A program made the position numbers and the translations under genes. Source: CAXBCP01 sp038120765 (GTDB lineage: Bacteria > Pseudomonadota > Alphaproteobacteria > MPNO01 > UBA830). From it: a DNA stretch of 46,876 bases. The DNA lies in NCBI GenBank assembly GCA_038120765.1, contig JAYOMI010000021.1, positions 1-46,876 on the forward strand, written 5' to 3'. Shown piece by piece: positions 15,193-24,113 of this stretch. Every line of letters starts with the position of its first letter. Position 1 is the stretch's first letter. The notes under the pieces are model-generated. The model was not told the DNA's origin, did not search any database, and worked only from the letters and a program-made list of their open reading frames with translations.

Positions 15193-16523
15193 CAGGTCCT
15201 GCCGGCCATTACGGCAGGCAGGCGGAGTCCCGCCCGAAACTGACCGGGGCCGACCTTGCCTTATACGGCATACTCGCGCTGCCTCTGGCTTTCGCGGGTC
15301 TGCCGGTATACCTGCATGCACCCGATTTCTATGCCACGTCCTATGGCCTTTCGCTCGCGGCGCTCGGCAGCGTGCTGCTGGGCCTGCGGGTGGTCGATGC
15401 GGTACAGGATCCGCTGATCGGAACGTTCAGCGATGCCTTCGCGCATCGCCGCAAGACGATCCTGCTGGCCGGTGCGTTCATGCTGCTGGCCGGGTTCGCC
15501 GGGCTGTTAAATCCGCCGGCTTTGACGGGCGCGGAATATCTTGTCTGGTTTGCCGCGAACGTCTTCGTCTGTACGACCGGGTTCAGCATCGTTTCTATCA
15601 ACTATCAGGCGCTCGGCGGCATCTGGCCGGCGTCGTCCGCGGATCGCCCGCGCATTACCGGCACCCGCGAAGCGCTCGGTCTCGTCGGTATCCTGACCGC
15701 GTCCGTGCTCCCCAGCGTGCTGCGGAACCGCTACGACGCCGCCGCCGCATTCCAGGTCGTGACGCTGGTGCTCGCCGTCCTGCTGGTCGTCGGCGGGCTG
15801 CTGTTTTCGCGCTGGTATGGGCGTCACGTGGATACTCCCGCCACCACCGGGGACGCTGCCGCGCGCGCCGGCGGCTTTCGCGACCTGCTGCGCGGGGGCT
15901 GGGCGCGGCGCTTCTACGCCATCTATTTCATCAGCAATTTCGCAAGTTCCATTCCGGCCGTGCTGGTGCTGTTCTATATCCGTGACCGCCTCGCCGCGGA
16001 AACATGGACCGGGCTGTTCCTGCTGGTCTATTTCCTCAGCGGCGCCGCTTCCATGCCGGTCTGGCAATCGGTGGCGCGGCGTACCGGCACCGCGCGGGCC
16101 TGGGGCATCAGCATGATCGTCGCGGTGATTACGTTCGTCTGGGCATTTACGCTGGGGCCGGGCGATATCGTGCCGTTCGCCATCGTCTGCGTTCTGTCAG
16201 GCGCGGCCCTCGGCGCCGATCTCGCCCTGCCCCCCGCCCTGCTGGCGGATCGCATCGACTGGGCCGGCGACCAGGCCATCGCATCGCGTTATTTTTCCGG
16301 CGCGACGTTCTTCGCCAAGGCGTCCTTTGCCCTGGCGACCGGGCTGACACTGCCGGCTCTCGATTTCCTCGGCTATGTGCCCGGCCGCCCCGCCGAGGCA
16401 GAGGTCGGCCTGTATCTCAGCGGCGTCTACGCGCTGGTGCCGTGTGCGATCAAGCTGGGCGCGGCGGTATGGCTGTTCAGGTCGCTAGGTGTGATTTTGG
16501 GAATGCAGAATTCCGATCGCTAG
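15189..16523 (+). CDS. MFS transporter, GPH/MelB-like
   Basis: Twelve-helix carrier of the major facilitator superfamily, close to the glycoside-pentoside-hexuronide/cation symporter type. The 444-residue product has ALYGILALPLAFAGLPVYLH at helix 1, LRVVDAVQDPLIGTFSDAF (a D-P-x-x-G-x-x-S-D motif, about 74-92) typical of the MelB-like group, RRKTILLAG after it, and a second half starting near YAIYFISNFASSIPAVLVL. Related genes lie next to CFA-type methyltransferase operons, so it may move a lipid or its precursor (inference). AGG lies about 6 bases before ATG 15189. Its TAG stop overlaps the convergent holA stop in a shared CTAG. The sequence just upstream is the assembly gap. Confidence 0.9.
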   Translation: MTGPAGHYGRQAESRPKLTGADLALYGILALPLAFAGLPVYLHAPDFYATSYGLSLAALGSVLLGLRVVDAVQDPLIGTFSDAFAHRRKTILLAGAFMLLAGFAGLLNPPALTGAEYLVWFAANVFVCTTGFSIVSINYQALGGIWPASSADRPRITGTREALGLVGILTASVLPSVLRNRYDAAAAFQVVTLVLAVLLVVGGLLFSRWYGRHVDTPATTGDAAARAGGFRDLLRGGWARRFYAIYFISNFASSIPAVLVLFYIRDRLAAETWTGLFLLVYFLSGAASMPVWQSVARRTGTARAWGISMIVAVITFVWAFTLGPGDIVPFAIVCVLSGAALGADLALPPALLADRIDWAGDQAIASRYFSGATFFAKASFALATGLTLPALDFLGYVPGRPAEAEVGLYLSGVYALVPCAIKLGAAVWLFRSLGVILGMQNSDR

Positions 16524-17560
16524 CGCGGCACCCGCGCGCCCGCCATTGCGGCAAGGCGCATCAGGGCGCGTTCGCAGACCGCTTCGTCCGGCATACCGGT
16601 GGTCTTGCAGTCGATCTCGGCCTGGATCAGCTCGGCCCGCGCGCGGCTCAGGGTCTGCGGCCGCCAGCGCCGGAGCTGGTTGCGGAAACTGTTCTGCTGT
16701 TTGAAAAAGACCGGCGGGCGCAGGCTCTTCATGGCGCTGTCGGGATTCGCGCCGCCTGTCATGGCGGCGACGGCTTCTTCCAGCCGTGACAGGTGGCGGC
16801 TGGCGGCGCGCAGGATGGCGATCGACGCGACGCCTTCGAACCGGGCCCGGGCAAGGGCGACGGTCAGGCCCTTCAGGTTCCCGCCCGTCGCGGCATAGAC
16901 CACGTCGTCCAGGGTGACCGCGGCGGCATCGCCGATGACCGCCTGGGCATCCTCAAGCGTGATTTCCGACTGGCCGGCGGCATACAGCGTCAGCTTTTCA
17001 AGCTCCATGCGGCTGACCATCCGGTCGGAACCGAGATTGCCGGCGATCCATGAGATGACATCCCCGGTCGCGGATATCCCGGCATCGGCCAGCGATTTGC
17101 GCACCAGGTCGTCCAGCCCGGCCCCTTCATCCATGTAACAGGCAATGACGGCGGCGCCGTCGGTCTTTTCGAACAGCGCGCGCAGCTTCGACCGCGGGTT
17201 CAGATCGCCTGCCTCGATGATGATCAGTGCGCCGTCCCCGGTTTGTTCGGTGGCGGCAAGGGTGTCCGCCGCCGCCTTCGCGACCGCGTCGGTCGCGTCG
17301 CGCAGCCGCACCACGCGACGCCCGCCCATCATCGAGATGGCGCAGGCCTCGTCGGTCAGCTTCGAGGGATCGTCCTTCAGGGCGGACGGTGTGAACTCGA
17401 CCACGTTGAAAGGATCCGACAGGCTGCCCGCGACGGCGATCACAGCCGCTTCCGCACGTTCGCGCACAAGGCCGAGGTCGGGGCCATAAATCAGAATGGC
17501 GCGGATATTGCCGGGAGGGGCCTTGGCGAAAGCGTCGGCACTGCCCGCCGGCACTTTCAT
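16520..17560 (-). CDS. holA: DNA polymerase III subunit delta
   Basis: Delta subunit of the clamp loader, which opens the beta sliding clamp. The 346-residue product carries the family's landmarks: RAILIYGPDLGLVRERAEA near the N-terminus (degenerate nucleotide-binding region), the FTPSALKDDPSKLTDEACAI and GGRRVVRLRDATD segments, a middle domain with LIIIEAGDLNPRSKLRALFE, and C-terminal collar-domain segments (LRAASRHLSRLEEAVAAM, FRNQLRRW). Length is normal. It follows lptE by 78 bases in a leftward leuS-lptE-holA array, the common alphaproteobacterial order. It ends in a stop overlapping that of the MFS gene. In many relatives parB is next to holA; here 15 kb intervenes. Confidence 0.96.
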   Translation of the reverse strand: MKVPAGSADAFAKAPPGNIRAILIYGPDLGLVRERAEAAVIAVAGSLSDPFNVVEFTPSALKDDPSKLTDEACAISMMGGRRVVRLRDATDAVAKAAADTLAATEQTGDGALIIIEAGDLNPRSKLRALFEKTDGAAVIACYMDEGAGLDDLVRKSLADAGISATGDVISWIAGNLGSDRMVSRMELEKLTLYAAGQSEITLEDAQAVIGDAAAVTLDDVVYAATGGNLKGLTVALARARFEGVASIAILRAASRHLSRLEEAVAAMTGGANPDSAMKSLRPPVFFKQQNSFRNQLRRWRPQTLSRARAELIQAEIDCKTTGMPDEAVCERALMRLAAMAGARVPR

Positions 17561-17638
17561 CGGAAGGCTTTCATGGCGGGAAATTCACAAGGCAGCAGGC
17601 TCGTCTGTGCCGGCGATCTGTGTCGGCGCGTCATCGGT

Positions 17639-18178
17639 TCAGCGTGTCCGCTGCGGCCGTTCGCCGGCGCGGATAAGCCAGACCGAGAGTCGTTCACGGA
17701 TTTCCAGCGCAAGCTGGTTGATCCCGCGGCGGCGGGCATCCTCGTGTGCGCTCAGGGTTGCGAAGTCGGATGTCAGGATATTGTAGCTGTTGACCGACCG
17801 TGCCGAGCCCGAGAACACGCGTTTCGTCCCGCCCAGTTCGCTGATCGTGAAGCTGGCGGACAGGGTCAGATTCGCGCGGGTGGCGACTTCGTCCTTGCGG
17901 ATGCCGAGACTAGAGAGGCTTTCCGTCAGCGTTACCGCCAGCGAATAGCGTGTAGGCGTCTGTCCGCGCGGCTGCATCTGCTGCAGAAGCTCATTGCGCA
18001 GCATCTGGCCGGGCCGGTCCGCGATCAGCTGAACATCGATCGCGCTGAGCGCGGCGCTCGACGCGCCGGAACGCTGACCGTGCAACGGCTCGAAACCACA
18101 GCCGGACATTGCCGCCGCCACCGCCAGAACAGTTGCCGCCAGCAGGCCGCGGCGGCGCGCCTGCCTAGTGGATGACAT
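17639..18178 (-). CDS. lptE: LPS-assembly lipoprotein LptE
   Basis: Outer-membrane lipoprotein that plugs the LptD barrel and assists delivery of lipopolysaccharide to the cell surface. The product of about 179 residues begins with MSSTRQARRRGLLAAT, a hydrophobic stretch and a lipobox ending at Cys27 (MSGC), followed by GFEPLHG, the usual start of mature alphaproteobacterial LptE. The rest matches the family's alternating beta pattern (RYSLAVTLTESLSS, LTLSASFTISELGG, VNSYNILTSDFATLSAHEDA). Its start at 18178 overlaps the leuS stop by 14 bases; an in-frame ATG at 18199 would add seven residues. Synteny with leuS and holA supports the name. Confidence 0.93.
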   Translation of the reverse strand: MSSTRQARRRGLLAATVLAVAAAMSGCGFEPLHGQRSGASSAALSAIDVQLIADRPGQMLRNELLQQMQPRGQTPTRYSLAVTLTESLSSLGIRKDEVATRANLTLSASFTISELGGTKRVFSGSARSVNSYNILTSDFATLSAHEDARRRGINQLALEIRERLSVWLIRAGERPQRTR

Positions 18179-20765
18179 TGATGATCCGGTTGGGCACATA
18201 AATGATCTTCTTTACCTCGTCGCCGTCGAGCGCCGCCGTGACCGTGGCCAGCGCCAGGGCCGCCTGTTCCGCCGTCGCCTGATCCGCGTCGTGGGGAATC
18301 TCCACCGTCCCCCGCATCTTGCCACGCACCTGCACCGCCAGCTTCACCGTATCCTGCACCAGAAGGGCTTCATCCGCCACTGGCCAGGGGGAATCGGCGA
18401 CCAGTTTTTCATGTCCCAGCATCCGCCAGAGCTCTTCGGCGAGATGCGGCATCATCGGACCGATCAGCAGGGTGACAGTTTCCAGGCCTTCGCGCAGGGC
18501 AGCGCCGTCTTTCGCGGCATCCGCGTCGGACAGGGCGTTGACCAGTTCGTGGATGCGCGCGACCGACCGGTTGAAGTGAAACGCTTCGAGATCTTCGGTG
18601 ACACCCGCGATGGCGGCATGGACCGCGCGGCGCAGATCGGCGGCGCTGTCGCCGTCGGGTTCGGTGCCCGCCGCCGGCAGCTTGGCGGCATTTGCGGCGA
18701 CCAGGCGCCAGAGCCGGTTGGAAAACCGCCATGCGCCGGTGATGCCGGATTCCGTCCAGTCGAGGTCGCGTTCCGGCGGGCTGTCCGACAGCATGAACCA
18801 GCGCGCCGTGTCGGCGCCGTATGCGTTGATGATGTCTTCCGGGTCGATGACGTTTTTCTTCGACTTCGACATTTTTTCGGACCGGCCGACGATCAGCGGT
18901 TCGCGCGTTTCGGCATGGACGACGCTGTCCCCGTCCCCTTCCAGAATGTTGGCAGGCTCCACCCAGTCGCCGTTTTCGGTGCGATACGTTTCGTGGCAGA
19001 TCATGCCCTGCGTGAACAGGCCGGCGAAGGGCTCGTCGAGGCCGGCATGCCCGGTTCTGGTCATGGCGCGCATGTAGAAGCGCGAATACAGCAGATGCAG
19101 GATCGCGTGTTCGATGCCGCCGATATACTGGTCGACCGGCAGCCAGTAATCCGCCGCCGCACGGTCGGTCGGTTCTTCCGCGCGGGGCGAGGCGAAGCGG
19201 GCGAAGTACCACGACGAATCGACAAAGGTGTCGAAGGTGTCGGTTTCGCGCTCCGCCGGCTTGCCGCATTTCGGGCAATCGACATTCTTCCACGCGTCAT
19301 GGCGGTCGAGCGGGTTGCCCGGCCGGTCGAACGAAACGTTGTCGGGCAGCACCACCGGCAGGTCCGCCGCCGGCACGGGAACCGCGCCGCAATCGCCGCA
19401 ATGGATGATCGGGATCGGGCAGCCCCAGTATCGCTGGCGCGAAATGCCCCAGTCGCGCAGGCGGAAATTGACTTCCCGCCTGCCGCTGCCCGCGGCTTCG
19501 ATCCGCCCGGCGATCTCCGCCTTGGCGGTCTCCACGTCCATGCCGTCGAGAAATGCCGAATTGGCCAGCCGGCCGTCATCCGTATAGGCGACATCGTCGA
19601 CCGAAAAATCTTCCGCCCCATCCGGCACGACGACGGGCAGCACGTCCAGCCCGTATTTGCGGGCGAAGTCCAGGTCGCGCTGGTCGTGCGCGGGGCAGCC
19701 GAAGATCGCGCCGGTGCCGTATTCCATCAGGATGAAATTCGCGACATAGACCGGCAGCGTCCGGCCCTCGATAAACGGATGCTTCACCCGCAGGCCGGTA
19801 TTGAAGCCGACTTTCTCCGCCTGCTCGATCGTGGCTTCGGACGTACCGAGCCGTCCGCACTCCTCGATAAAGGCCGTGAGCTCTTCGTTGCCGTCCGCCA
19901 GTTCCGCGGCGAGCGGGTGCTCCGGCGAGATGGCGCAGAAGCTTGCGCCGAAGATCGTGTCCGGGCGGGTGGTATAGACTTCAAGCCTGTCGCTGCGTCC
20001 CTCGACCTCGAAGGCGATGCGCAGGCCTTCCGATCGGCCGATCCAGTTGGCCTGCATCAGGCGCACCTTGTCGGGCCAGCGGTCCAGGGTGTCCAGCGCG
20101 TCGAGCAGCTCCTGCGCGTAATCGGTGATGCGGAAGAACCACTGCGACAGGCGGCGCTTTTCGACCGGCGCGCCGGACCGCCAGCCGCGGCCGTCGATGA
20201 CCTGTTCGTTGGCCAGCACGGTGTGGTCGACCGGATCCCAGTTCACCCACGCCTCGCGCTGGTAGATCAGCCCGGCCTCGATGAAGTCCAGGAACATTTT
20301 CTGTTCGTGGCGGTAATAATCCGGGTGACAGGTCGCGATCTCGCGCGTCCAGTCGATCGACAGCCCCATCATTTTCAGCTGGCGGCGCATGGTGTCGATA
20401 TTGGCGTAGGTCCATTCCGCGGGGTGGACCTTCTTTTCCATCGCCGCGTTCTCGGCCGGCATGCCGAACGCATCCCAGCCCATCGGGTGCAGCACGTTGA
20501 AGCCGCGGGCGCGCTTGTAGCGCGCAACCACGTCGCCCATCGTGTAGTTCCGCACATGCCCCATGTGAATGCGTCCCGACGGATAGGGAAACATTTCCAG
20601 CACGTAGTATTTCGGCAGGTCGGGGTTTTCTTCGGCGGCGAAGCACTGGCCGTCTTCCCAGGCCGTCTGCCAACGCTGTTCGGCATCCTTGAAGGCGTAT
20701 CTGGACGGGGACTCGTTCTGCGGCGGCGTTCGGGGCGCAGTGTTCTGGGGGACGTCGGTCGGCAT
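18165..20765 (-). CDS. leuS: Leucyl-tRNA synthetase
   Basis: Class I aminoacyl-tRNA synthetase that charges tRNA-Leu and edits mischarged products. The 866 residues are typical. Seen: the HIGH-type motif HMGH (67-70) in FPYPSGRIHMGHVRNY, the CP1 editing domain with TTRPDTIFGASFCAISPEHP, a zinc-binding-type CPKCG region (about residue 500), DSSWYFARFASPR, the KMSKS loop (631-635) and a C-terminal anticodon-binding and Lys-rich region ending RIINVIH. It heads the core cluster, overlapping lptE. An ATG at 20765 is in frame with a rather long Pro/Thr/Asn-rich leader before the catalytic domain, so the true start could be slightly internal. Confidence 0.98.
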   Translation of the reverse strand: MPTDVPQNTAPRTPPQNESPSRYAFKDAEQRWQTAWEDGQCFAAEENPDLPKYYVLEMFPYPSGRIHMGHVRNYTMGDVVARYKRARGFNVLHPMGWDAFGMPAENAAMEKKVHPAEWTYANIDTMRRQLKMMGLSIDWTREIATCHPDYYRHEQKMFLDFIEAGLIYQREAWVNWDPVDHTVLANEQVIDGRGWRSGAPVEKRRLSQWFFRITDYAQELLDALDTLDRWPDKVRLMQANWIGRSEGLRIAFEVEGRSDRLEVYTTRPDTIFGASFCAISPEHPLAAELADGNEELTAFIEECGRLGTSEATIEQAEKVGFNTGLRVKHPFIEGRTLPVYVANFILMEYGTGAIFGCPAHDQRDLDFARKYGLDVLPVVVPDGAEDFSVDDVAYTDDGRLANSAFLDGMDVETAKAEIAGRIEAAGSGRREVNFRLRDWGISRQRYWGCPIPIIHCGDCGAVPVPAADLPVVLPDNVSFDRPGNPLDRHDAWKNVDCPKCGKPAERETDTFDTFVDSSWYFARFASPRAEEPTDRAAADYWLPVDQYIGGIEHAILHLLYSRFYMRAMTRTGHAGLDEPFAGLFTQGMICHETYRTENGDWVEPANILEGDGDSVVHAETREPLIVGRSEKMSKSKKNVIDPEDIINAYGADTARWFMLSDSPPERDLDWTESGITGAWRFSNRLWRLVAANAAKLPAAGTEPDGDSAADLRRAVHAAIAGVTEDLEAFHFNRSVARIHELVNALSDADAAKDGAALREGLETVTLLIGPMMPHLAEELWRMLGHEKLVADSPWPVADEALLVQDTVKLAVQVRGKMRGTVEIPHDADQATAEQAALALATVTAALDGDEVKKIIYVPNRIINVIH

Positions 20766-20955
20766 GGCGGCGGGGTTCCCGGCAATGAGGGTCGCACGGC
20801 CCCGGTCGGTGCGACCGGGTGCGATGAAGCCGCCTTATACGAGAATTCGCCCGAATTTCAAACAGGCGCGCCTCACGCGCATGGCGGGCGGACGGTCAGG
20901 CATCCGGTCTTTCACGCGCGGTTTTGAAGGGCCGGTTTGTCAGGGGCCGCGCGCA

Positions 20956-21504
20956 CTAATCCGTGTCGGCCCGCGCCGCGAAACGCAGCTGCCGCGCCCG
21001 GTTCAGGATTTCATTTTCCAGATTCACCGATGTCGTCTTGGTGACCGCGGCATCGATCCAGTCGTTTCCCTCCCGGTTCTGGCGGAACACGGCGACCCGG
21101 ATGCCGTCGGCGCGCAATTGGCGGCCCAGAATATAGACGTTCATCTTGAACCGTTCGGCCGGGGTCTCGGGCGGCGTATACCAGTCGGTAATGATGACGC
21201 CCCCGAACGGATCGGCGGAGGCCAGCGGCATGAAGGAGATCGTGTCGAGGGAGGCGCGCCAAAGGTAGTTGTTCACGCCGATACCGCTGCCGCCGCCGGT
21301 ATTGCGGTCTTTTCCGAAAAGGTTGAACAGGCCGTCATCCCCGCCGACCGTACCGGTATCGCTGCCAAGCGCGACGGTACTCTTTCCCCTGCTGGTATTG
21401 ACGTCCTCATAGACGCTGGGATCGCTGTTGACGCTCCCGCAGGCCGACAACAATAAAATTCCGAAAACGCCGAGGATTTTTTGGGGCAGGATTCTTGTCA
21501 ACAT
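20956..21504 (-). CDS. DUF3576 lipoprotein
   Basis: Predicted lipoprotein of the DUF3576 family, found almost only in Alphaproteobacteria beside leuS-lptE. The 182-residue product starts MLTRILPQKILGVFGILLLS with a lipobox ending at Cys22 (LLLSAC). It continues with a Gly/Asp-rich spacer and the conserved domain LWRASLDTISFMPLASADPF, then a tryptophan/Pro strand (ITDWYTPPETPAERFKMNVY) and ILGRQLRADGIRVAVFRQ. Start: ATG 21504 is chosen because it puts the signal peptide at the very N-terminus; the frame is open upstream. Function is unknown; the position suggests an envelope role. It is transcribed in the same direction as leuS, 190 bases upstream. Confidence 0.9.
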   Translation of the reverse strand: MLTRILPQKILGVFGILLLSACGSVNSDPSVYEDVNTSRGKSTVALGSDTGTVGGDDGLFNLFGKDRNTGGGSGIGVNNYLWRASLDTISFMPLASADPFGGVIITDWYTPPETPAERFKMNVYILGRQLRADGIRVAVFRQNREGNDWIDAAVTKTTSVNLENEILNRARQLRFAARADTD

Positions 21505-21957
21505 ATAAGCCGTTCCGTGCTGCATTACCGGATAATATACCACCACGTCCGCCTGAGCCGGACCCGATAATAATTTACGCCCAAGATATAAGCAGATTCT
21601 CGGGAATGGCCAGAAAATCTTCCCCGACACGGCATCGTGGCTCATGTAACGCACCTTCCTCTGTTCCGGTCTCTGTTCCGGTCTCGGAGGGAGTGCCATT
21701 TCGTCTCAAGTTACCTGCGGCATTTTTATGACAGCCCTTCATCGTCGGGGGGATTTCGGCAAGATGGGTGCAGCCAATCCGTCCTCTTTCGGACTGTGGC
21801 ATTTTAGACACACCGAGATGCAAAAAAACATCAGTCAGTGCGTTTGTCCTTTTTCCGTTAACTAATCCGGTGTTAGAAGGAAGGGCTTTCAGGCGTTATA
21901 AGAATAAAACGATCCTGCAAAGACAATCTGAACCTGACGAAGATAAGGAACCAGACG
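21505..21957. other. Divergent intergenic region before the porin gene
   Basis: About 450 bases between the leftward DUF3576 gene and the rightward porin gene. It is AT-richer than the flanks, especially from 21790 to 21957, as expected of a strong outer-membrane-protein leader. I see no gene, tRNA or convincing -10/-35 pair. A ribosome site AAGGAA lies about 8 bases before the porin ATG. Confidence 0.5.
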
Positions 21958-23112
21958 ATGAACAACACGTTTAAATTGGCCGCAGTGTCATCAGCCGCGC
22001 TGATGCTTGCTGCTGCTCCGGCGATGGCCCAGGAAGGCCCGACGCTGAAGCTCGGTGGCTATTACGACCAGAAAATGTCCGTAGTGGACAATGACAGCTC
22101 TGCCGGTGTTTCGGGCAACGTTGACGTTCGCAACGACGTTGAAATCTACTTCCTCGGCGGCGCGACCCTCGACAACGGAATCAAGATTGGGACCCGCGTC
22201 GAACTCGAAGGTGGTACTAACGGTGACGCCAACCCCGATGGCGGCAACGTCCCGAACGGCGGCGACAGTGCGTTTGACCAGATCGATGAAGCCTTCATGA
22301 CCATCAGCGGCTCCTTCGGTTCCCTCAAGCTCGGCATGTCCGACACGGCTCCCAAGAGCATGACGACCGGTCTCCAGGGCACCTGGGCATCGAACGTCGG
22401 TGAAAACATCTCGTTCAACGGCAGGAAGCTGTTCGTCAAACCCAGCACGGTTACGGCCCGCTCCACGCCTGCCGCCCAGATGGATGGCAACAGCGACGGT
22501 GAACAGATCTCCTACACCACGCCTTCCCTCGGCGGGTTCCAGGTCAGCGCCGGCTACGCAAAGAACGCGACGGAAACCTTCGACGGCGTCACGAATCCTT
22601 ATTCTGCCGATACCGATATCCTGGATATCGCTGCCCGCTACACCGGCAAAATCGGCGACGTCGGATTCAAGCTCGGCGGCGGTTACATGCAGGCCAACGA
22701 GCAGACGGTCGGCATGGAAGACAGCGCCCAGTGGATGTTCGGCGGTAGTGTCCGCATTTCCGCGTTCCAGCTTGCTGCGAGCTATTCGCGTCAGGTCGAA
22801 ACGAAAACCGGCGCCGCGATCACCATTCCGGAAGTCGACACGCTTGAACTGGGTGTCCGCGCCTTTATGGGACCGAATCAGTTCAGCCTGTCCTATTCGC
22901 GCTCTGAAGCCAGTTCGACGACTGCTACGATTGATGGCGACGAGGAAACCTTCATTGTGGCGGCAATGCGCCGTACGCTTGGCAAGGGTGTCACCTGGCA
23001 CAACACGCTGTACTACTACGATGCGCAGGATGGTGATCCCAGCCCCGCAGCCACAGCAGTCACCAAGAATGACGGCCTTGGCTTCACCACGGGCATCAAG
23101 CTTGGGTTCTAA
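21958..23112 (+). CDS. Gram-negative outer-membrane porin
   Basis: Trimeric beta-barrel porin of the general Gram-negative type for passive uptake of small solutes. The 384-residue product has a clear signal peptide (MNNTFKLAAVSSAALMLAAA, cleavage after AMA) and mature start QEGPTLKLGGYYDQKMSVVD. Alternating beta strands end with Asp/Gly-rich turns, and the last residue is aromatic (GIKLGF), the signal for barrel assembly. IDEAFMTISGSFGSLKLGMSD resembles the conserved porin region before loop 3. Codon use is biased toward highly expressed forms and base composition is less GC-rich than neighbours, fitting a highly expressed gene. It has its own leader and terminator. Confidence 0.95.
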   Translation: MNNTFKLAAVSSAALMLAAAPAMAQEGPTLKLGGYYDQKMSVVDNDSSAGVSGNVDVRNDVEIYFLGGATLDNGIKIGTRVELEGGTNGDANPDGGNVPNGGDSAFDQIDEAFMTISGSFGSLKLGMSDTAPKSMTTGLQGTWASNVGENISFNGRKLFVKPSTVTARSTPAAQMDGNSDGEQISYTTPSLGGFQVSAGYAKNATETFDGVTNPYSADTDILDIAARYTGKIGDVGFKLGGGYMQANEQTVGMEDSAQWMFGGSVRISAFQLAASYSRQVETKTGAAITIPEVDTLELGVRAFMGPNQFSLSYSRSEASSTTATIDGDEETFIVAAMRRTLGKGVTWHNTLYYYDAQDGDPSPAATAVTKNDGLGFTTGIKLGF

Positions 23113-23137
23113 TTCTCTCGCTCTATAGGGAATGAAA

Positions 23138-23168
23138 GAAGGGGCGGCCTCAGGGCCGCCCCTTTTTT
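23138..23168 (+). terminator. Intrinsic terminator after the porin gene
   Basis: Near-perfect GC-rich stem AAGGGGCGGCC / GGCCGCCCCTT with a short loop, followed by TTTTTT, about 25 bases after the porin stop. Confidence 0.92.
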
Positions 23169-23318
23169 GTGTCCAGCGTCTGTTGTGATGGTTTTCTCTC
23201 CCGAACACGAGCCTCGACACGCTGTACGAGTGGCACACTCCAATCGGGCATGGGCTCTTTAAAGGGTATCTTAACCAGAAACGGCTACTTCTGATTTACC
23301 AGATTATCAGGAGATGCC

Positions 23319-24113
23319 ATGACCCCGCTCGAAGCCTTGGAGAGCCAATCCATCTATATCCTGCGCGAAGCGCAAAGCCGCATCGACCGGCTAGCGATGC
23401 TGTGGTCGCTGAGCAAGGATTCGAACGTCATGGTCTGGCTGGCGCGCAAAGCGTTTTTCGGCCATGTGCCATTTCCGGTCATGCATGTCGATACAGAGAA
23501 GAAATTCTCTGAAATATACGATTTCCGCACGCGCTATGCCGAGGAATGGAACCTGAAACTCACGGTCCGCAAATGTCCGCCGGTCGGGGAAATGGACCCG
23601 ACCCTGCCGCCCGCCGCGCGGTCCGCGGCGCGGAAGACGGTCGGCCTGAACGGCCTAATTGCCGAACAGGAACTGACCGGCGTGATCGCCGGCATCCGCC
23701 GCGACGAGGAAGGCACGCGCGCCAAGGAACGCGTGTTCAGCCCGCGCGGCGAGGGCAATGTGTGGGATTTCCGCAACCAGCCGCCCGAGTTCTGGGACCA
23801 GTTCCGCACCGACCTGCCGCCCGGATGCCACCTGCGTGTCCACCCGCTGCTGCACTGGTCGGAGCTTGACGTGTGGCGCTATATCAAGCGCGAAAACATT
23901 CCCATCGTCGATCTGTACTATGCGCGCGACGGCAAGCGTTACCGGTCCCTCGGCGACAAGGACATCACCTTCCCTGTCGACAGCAATGCGTCGACCATCG
24001 ACGAGATCATCGCCGAGCTTGAAACCACGGATGTCGCCGAGCGGTCGGGCCGCGCCATGGATCACGAGGCCGAAGACGCCCTCGAGCGCCTGCGTGTCGG
24101 GGGGTACATGTAA
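23319..24113 (+). CDS. cysD: Sulfate adenylyltransferase subunit 2
   Basis: Catalytic small subunit of ATP sulfurylase, which with CysN makes adenosine 5'-phosphosulfate from sulfate and ATP. The 264-residue product shows LESQSIYILREAQSRIDRLAMLWSLSKDSNVMVWL at the N-terminus, with the PP-loop-type region (SLSKDS), FPVMHVDTEKKFSEIYDFR, and the conserved arginine-rich segment IRRDEEGTRAKERVFSPRGE. The length is slightly shorter than enterobacterial CysD (about 300). ATG 23319 follows AGGAG. The stop TAA overlaps the cysN/C ATG by one base (TAATG), giving tight translational coupling. Confidence 0.96.
   Translation: MTPLEALESQSIYILREAQSRIDRLAMLWSLSKDSNVMVWLARKAFFGHVPFPVMHVDTEKKFSEIYDFRTRYAEEWNLKLTVRKCPPVGEMDPTLPPAARSAARKTVGLNGLIAEQELTGVIAGIRRDEEGTRAKERVFSPRGEGNVWDFRNQPPEFWDQFRTDLPPGCHLRVHPLLHWSELDVWRYIKRENIPIVDLYYARDGKRYRSLGDKDITFPVDSNASTIDEIIAELETTDVAERSGRAMDHEAEDALERLRVGGYM

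Noticed and set aside
18168..20927. A very long plus-strand reading frame opposite leuS
   Set aside because: It is a GC-rich shadow of leuS with Arg/Gly/Val-rich content and no domain. leuS on the minus strand has all catalytic motifs.
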